DNA from: Bacteroidia bacterium
GTDB taxonomy: Bacteria > Bacteroidota > Bacteroidia > CAIKAF01
Direction of reading: 5' to 3'
Assembly: GCA_030427255.1 (NCBI GenBank)
Contig: JAUHWY010000003.1
Location: forward strand, 145,598-209,597
Length of the DNA stretch: 64,000 nt
The translations under genes and the position numbers were made by a program. The notes beneath the pieces are model-generated. The model was not told the origin of the DNA and did not search any database. It saw only the letters and a program-made list of their open reading frames with translations. This document shows positions 61,911 through 64,000 of the stretch, one piece after another. Each line of letters starts with the position of its first letter. The stretch's first letter is position 1.

Positions 61911-63484
61911 AACGCTTTGCAGCCCTTTACGAGCAATTGGATCAAACCCAACGCAGCAAGGAAAAAATTCAGGCTTTGGTACGCTTTTTTGAAGAAAGTA
62001 GTCCCGAAGATGCGCTTTGGTTGGTGGCTTTGCTCATGGGCAAACGGCGTCGGCGGCCGGTGAAATCGTCGCTTTTGAGGCAATGGGCGGCAGAGGAGGC
62101 GCAATTGCCGCCCTGGTTGTTCGAGGCTTCTTATCAGGTGGCCGGAGATTTGGCCGAAACCATGGCCTTGGTATTGCCCCCGGCACAGGGACATAAAGAT
62201 CAGGGCTTGGCGCAATGGATGAAGGACTTGGCTGAGCTACAAGGCATGCCTGAGGAGCAAAAAGAAGCTTGGATTAAAGCGACTTGGCGGCAACTGGAAG
62301 CCGTGGAGCGCTTTGCATTCAATAAATTATTGACGGGAGGTTTTAGGGTGGGCGTTTCGGCCAAATCGGCCATTAAAGCCATTGCCCTGCATTTGGACAA
62401 GCCCGAAGATGAAATCAGCCTGCGTTTGGCCGGCAATTGGACGCCCGAGGCGCACAGCTGGGCATTGCTTTTGGAGTCGGATTCCGACCAGGGGCTTAAG
62501 GGTCGCCCCTACCCTTTTTGCCTGGCCTACGGCTTGGAAGAAGCCCCGGAAGCTTTGGGAGCTGCTGAAGATTGGCAGGTGGAATGGAAATGGGACGGCA
62601 TTCGCGGTCAAATTATTGTGCGCGACCGGGAGGTGTATGTATGGAGTCGCGGGGAGGAATTGGTGAGCCATCAATTTCCGGAATTCGGTCTTTGGAAAGA
62701 TGCCTTGCCGGAGGGTACGGTGCTGGACGGGGAAATTGTGGCTTGGGAAAAGGAAGAAGTGGGGCCTTTTCATCAATTGCAGCATCGTTTGGGCCGCAAA
62801 AAGCCGGGGCAAAAGCTTATGAAGGAATATCCGGTGCGGTTTATTGCCTACGATGTGTTGGAATGGCAAGGCAAAGACCTTCGTGGGCAAGCTTTGGCGG
62901 AACGGAGAAAGGTATTGGAAGCTTTGGTGCAGGAGGGGCCTCCGGGTCTGCTTGCTTCGGAGGTTTTGCCCATAAAAGACTGGAACGAGGCCAAGGCCCG
63001 GAGGGCCACCGCTCGGGAGCATAAAGCGGAGGGTTTGATGCTTAAATCCAAGCAAAGTCCGTATCGTGTGGGACGCAAAAAAGGCGATTGGTGGAAGTGG
63101 AAATTGGATCCGCGGAGCATAGATGCGGTGCTAATTTACGCGCAACGGGGGCATGGCCGTCGGGCGAATTTGTATACGGACTTTACCTTTGCGGTTTGGC
63201 GGGGAGAGGAATTGGTGCCTTTTGCCAAGGCATATAGCGGCCTCACCGACGAAGAAATGAAGCAGGTGGATGCCTTTGTAAAGAAGCACAGTTTGGAATC
63301 GTTTGGGCCGGTGCGCAGGGTGGAGCCTCTGTTGGTATTCGAAATTGGTTTTGAGGGCATACAGCCCAGCAGCCGACATAAATCGGGGGTTTCGGTGCGG
63401 TTTCCGCGGATGTTGCGTTGGCGTCAGGACAAAAAAGCGGAGGACGCGAATCGTTTGGAAGATTTGATGGGGTTTTTGGAGTAG
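61907..63484 (+). CDS. ATP-dependent DNA ligase
   Basis: 525 residues. An N-terminal helical domain (LYEQLDQTQRSKEKIQALVRFF; LTGGFRVGVSAKS) leads to the nucleotidyltransferase core. The catalytic lysine is in VEWKWDGIRG (K228). Then come VLDGEIVAWE, RFIAYDVLEW, EGLMLKSKQSPYRVGRKKGDWWKWK, and an OB-fold with the FEIGFEGIQPSSRHKSGVSVRFPR end. It seals nicks or breaks with ATP. Together with the upstream exonuclease it forms a DNA end-repair pair. In many bacteria a DEXH helicase and a phosphoesterase gene follow, but here repeat DNA follows. Confidence 0.94.
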   Translation: MKRFAALYEQLDQTQRSKEKIQALVRFFEESSPEDALWLVALLMGKRRRRPVKSSLLRQWAAEEAQLPPWLFEASYQVAGDLAETMALVLPPAQGHKDQGLAQWMKDLAELQGMPEEQKEAWIKATWRQLEAVERFAFNKLLTGGFRVGVSAKSAIKAIALHLDKPEDEISLRLAGNWTPEAHSWALLLESDSDQGLKGRPYPFCLAYGLEEAPEALGAAEDWQVEWKWDGIRGQIIVRDREVYVWSRGEELVSHQFPEFGLWKDALPEGTVLDGEIVAWEKEEVGPFHQLQHRLGRKKPGQKLMKEYPVRFIAYDVLEWQGKDLRGQALAERRKVLEALVQEGPPGLLASEVLPIKDWNEAKARRATAREHKAEGLMLKSKQSPYRVGRKKGDWWKWKLDPRSIDAVLIYAQRGHGRRANLYTDFTFAVWRGEELVPFAKAYSGLTDEEMKQVDAFVKKHSLESFGPVRRVEPLLVFEIGFEGIQPSSRHKSGVSVRFPRMLRWRQDKKAEDANRLEDLMGFLE

Positions 63485-63602
63485 GGGCGGGTGAGGGTTT
63501 CAACCCAGTATATACAAGGCATCGGCTTCCACAACCTTTGCGCACCCCCGGCTCTCTTTTAGGTTGAATAGAGGTGGAGATTGCGGTGAAAAAACCGATA
63601 AA

Positions 63603-63654
63603 TTTGGAATGCATTCCAAAAAGGTTATGATATTTTCGGATTCTATTCCGAAAA
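63603..63654. repeat. Two adjacent perfect hairpins
   Basis: TTTGGAATGCATTCCAAA (63603-63620) is an 18-bp perfect palindrome. TTTTCGGA-ttctat-TCCGAAAA (63633-63654) is an 8-bp stem. Each is followed by AAGGTT. The region 63485-63778 has no supported gene. Confidence 0.6.
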
Positions 63655-63778
63655 GGTTGTATTTTCAAGTTGAAGGTAGTTTTAGCTGTGCTTGCCACTT
63701 CCTATTTCCATTGACAGGGCTGAAACCAAGGCTATCTTTGGCGAGGCGGTGCATCAGGGCGGAAAAGGCGGCAGGCAA

Positions 63779-63896
63779 AGGCGCCAAGGTTTCAGCCGGA
63801 AGGAACTAGGCGTGCAACAGATGTCGCCGTCAAAGGCCCCTTTGCGGCTTGGCGACTTTGCGTGAAACCCTTAGAGCGGTATAAGGGCACACAGAG
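63779..63896 (-). repeat. Single inverted copy of the 125-bp repeat family
   Basis: The reverse complement matches the tandem repeat at 36618-36955: aggcgccaaggtttcagc, actaggcgtg, agatgtcgccgtcaaa, ggcgactttgcgtgaaa, gcggtataagggc. It lies 27 kb away in opposite orientation. Confidence 0.8.
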
Positions 63897-63936
63897 ATTC
63901 TGTGTTAATTTCCAAAAGGAAATAGCCAATTTTCTT

Positions 63937-64000
63937 TAACTTTGTTTCAAATCAGCAAAAGCTAGATTCGAAGGTTCTGCGACATTTTGTTGCAGGACCT
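63937..64000 (+). promoter_or_regulatory. -7 box and leader hairpin at window edge
   Basis: TAACTTTG (63937-63944) fits the Bacteroidota -7 consensus. Downstream, aggttctgc (63972-63980) can pair with gcaggacct (63992-64000), 8 Watson-Crick pairs and one G-U. It may drive a gene or RNA that begins beyond the window. Confidence 0.35.

Overview
The window is chromosomal DNA from a member of the Bacteroidota. The evidence is a giant secreted protein with a type IX secretion (T9SS) C-terminal sorting signal, promoter boxes of the TAnnTTTG type with little Shine-Dalgarno sequence, DUF4199, CNNM/CorC plus PpiD, and families of GC-rich hairpin repeats between genes. The genus cannot be fixed from the sequence alone; a marine or freshwater Flavobacteriia- or Saprospiria-like lineage would fit. 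No tRNA, rRNA or CRISPR array was seen.

Positions 1-36600 are mostly core genome. They hold a partial T9SS adhesin-like protein (1-6402), the 2-oxoglutarate dehydrogenase E2 and E1 genes (7145-11161), and heterodimeric methylmalonyl-CoA mutase (11756-15333). Next come DUF4199 and photolyase, a PpiD-like foldase, a CorC-like transporter, and a striking array of 19 perfect 35-bp hairpin repeats (21934-22587). They are followed by thiol/redox and cytochrome genes, two tandem TPR genes, a flippase with dUTPase, two secreted proteins sharing an N-terminal domain, dusB with a lipase-like gene, and a mazEF toxin-antitoxin pair.

Positions 36600-60800 are an accessory region. Small secreted or membrane genes are separated by 290-bp direct repeats whose inverted repeats interleave like a pseudoknot. 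Then a tightly packed six-gene operon (41570-54439) combines a type III restriction-modification pair (mod, res) with four genes. These are an AlbA_2/GHKL-ATPase protein placed between mod and res, an AAA_13 ATPase with zinc-hook and PrrC/RloC-like features, a PLD-like/SNF2 helicase, and a DUF4391 protein. It looks like a composite anti-phage system in which an anticodon-nuclease-like protein may guard the restriction enzyme. Downstream, MITE-like elements with terminal inverted repeats have broken up a second defence patch: a HEPN-type Abi gene, a truncated partner ORF, a Fic remnant and RhuM.

Positions 60800-64000 return to core-type genes: a ligase-associated exonuclease and an ATP-dependent DNA ligase overlapping by 4 bp, followed by repeat-rich DNA and a promoter-like site at the window edge.
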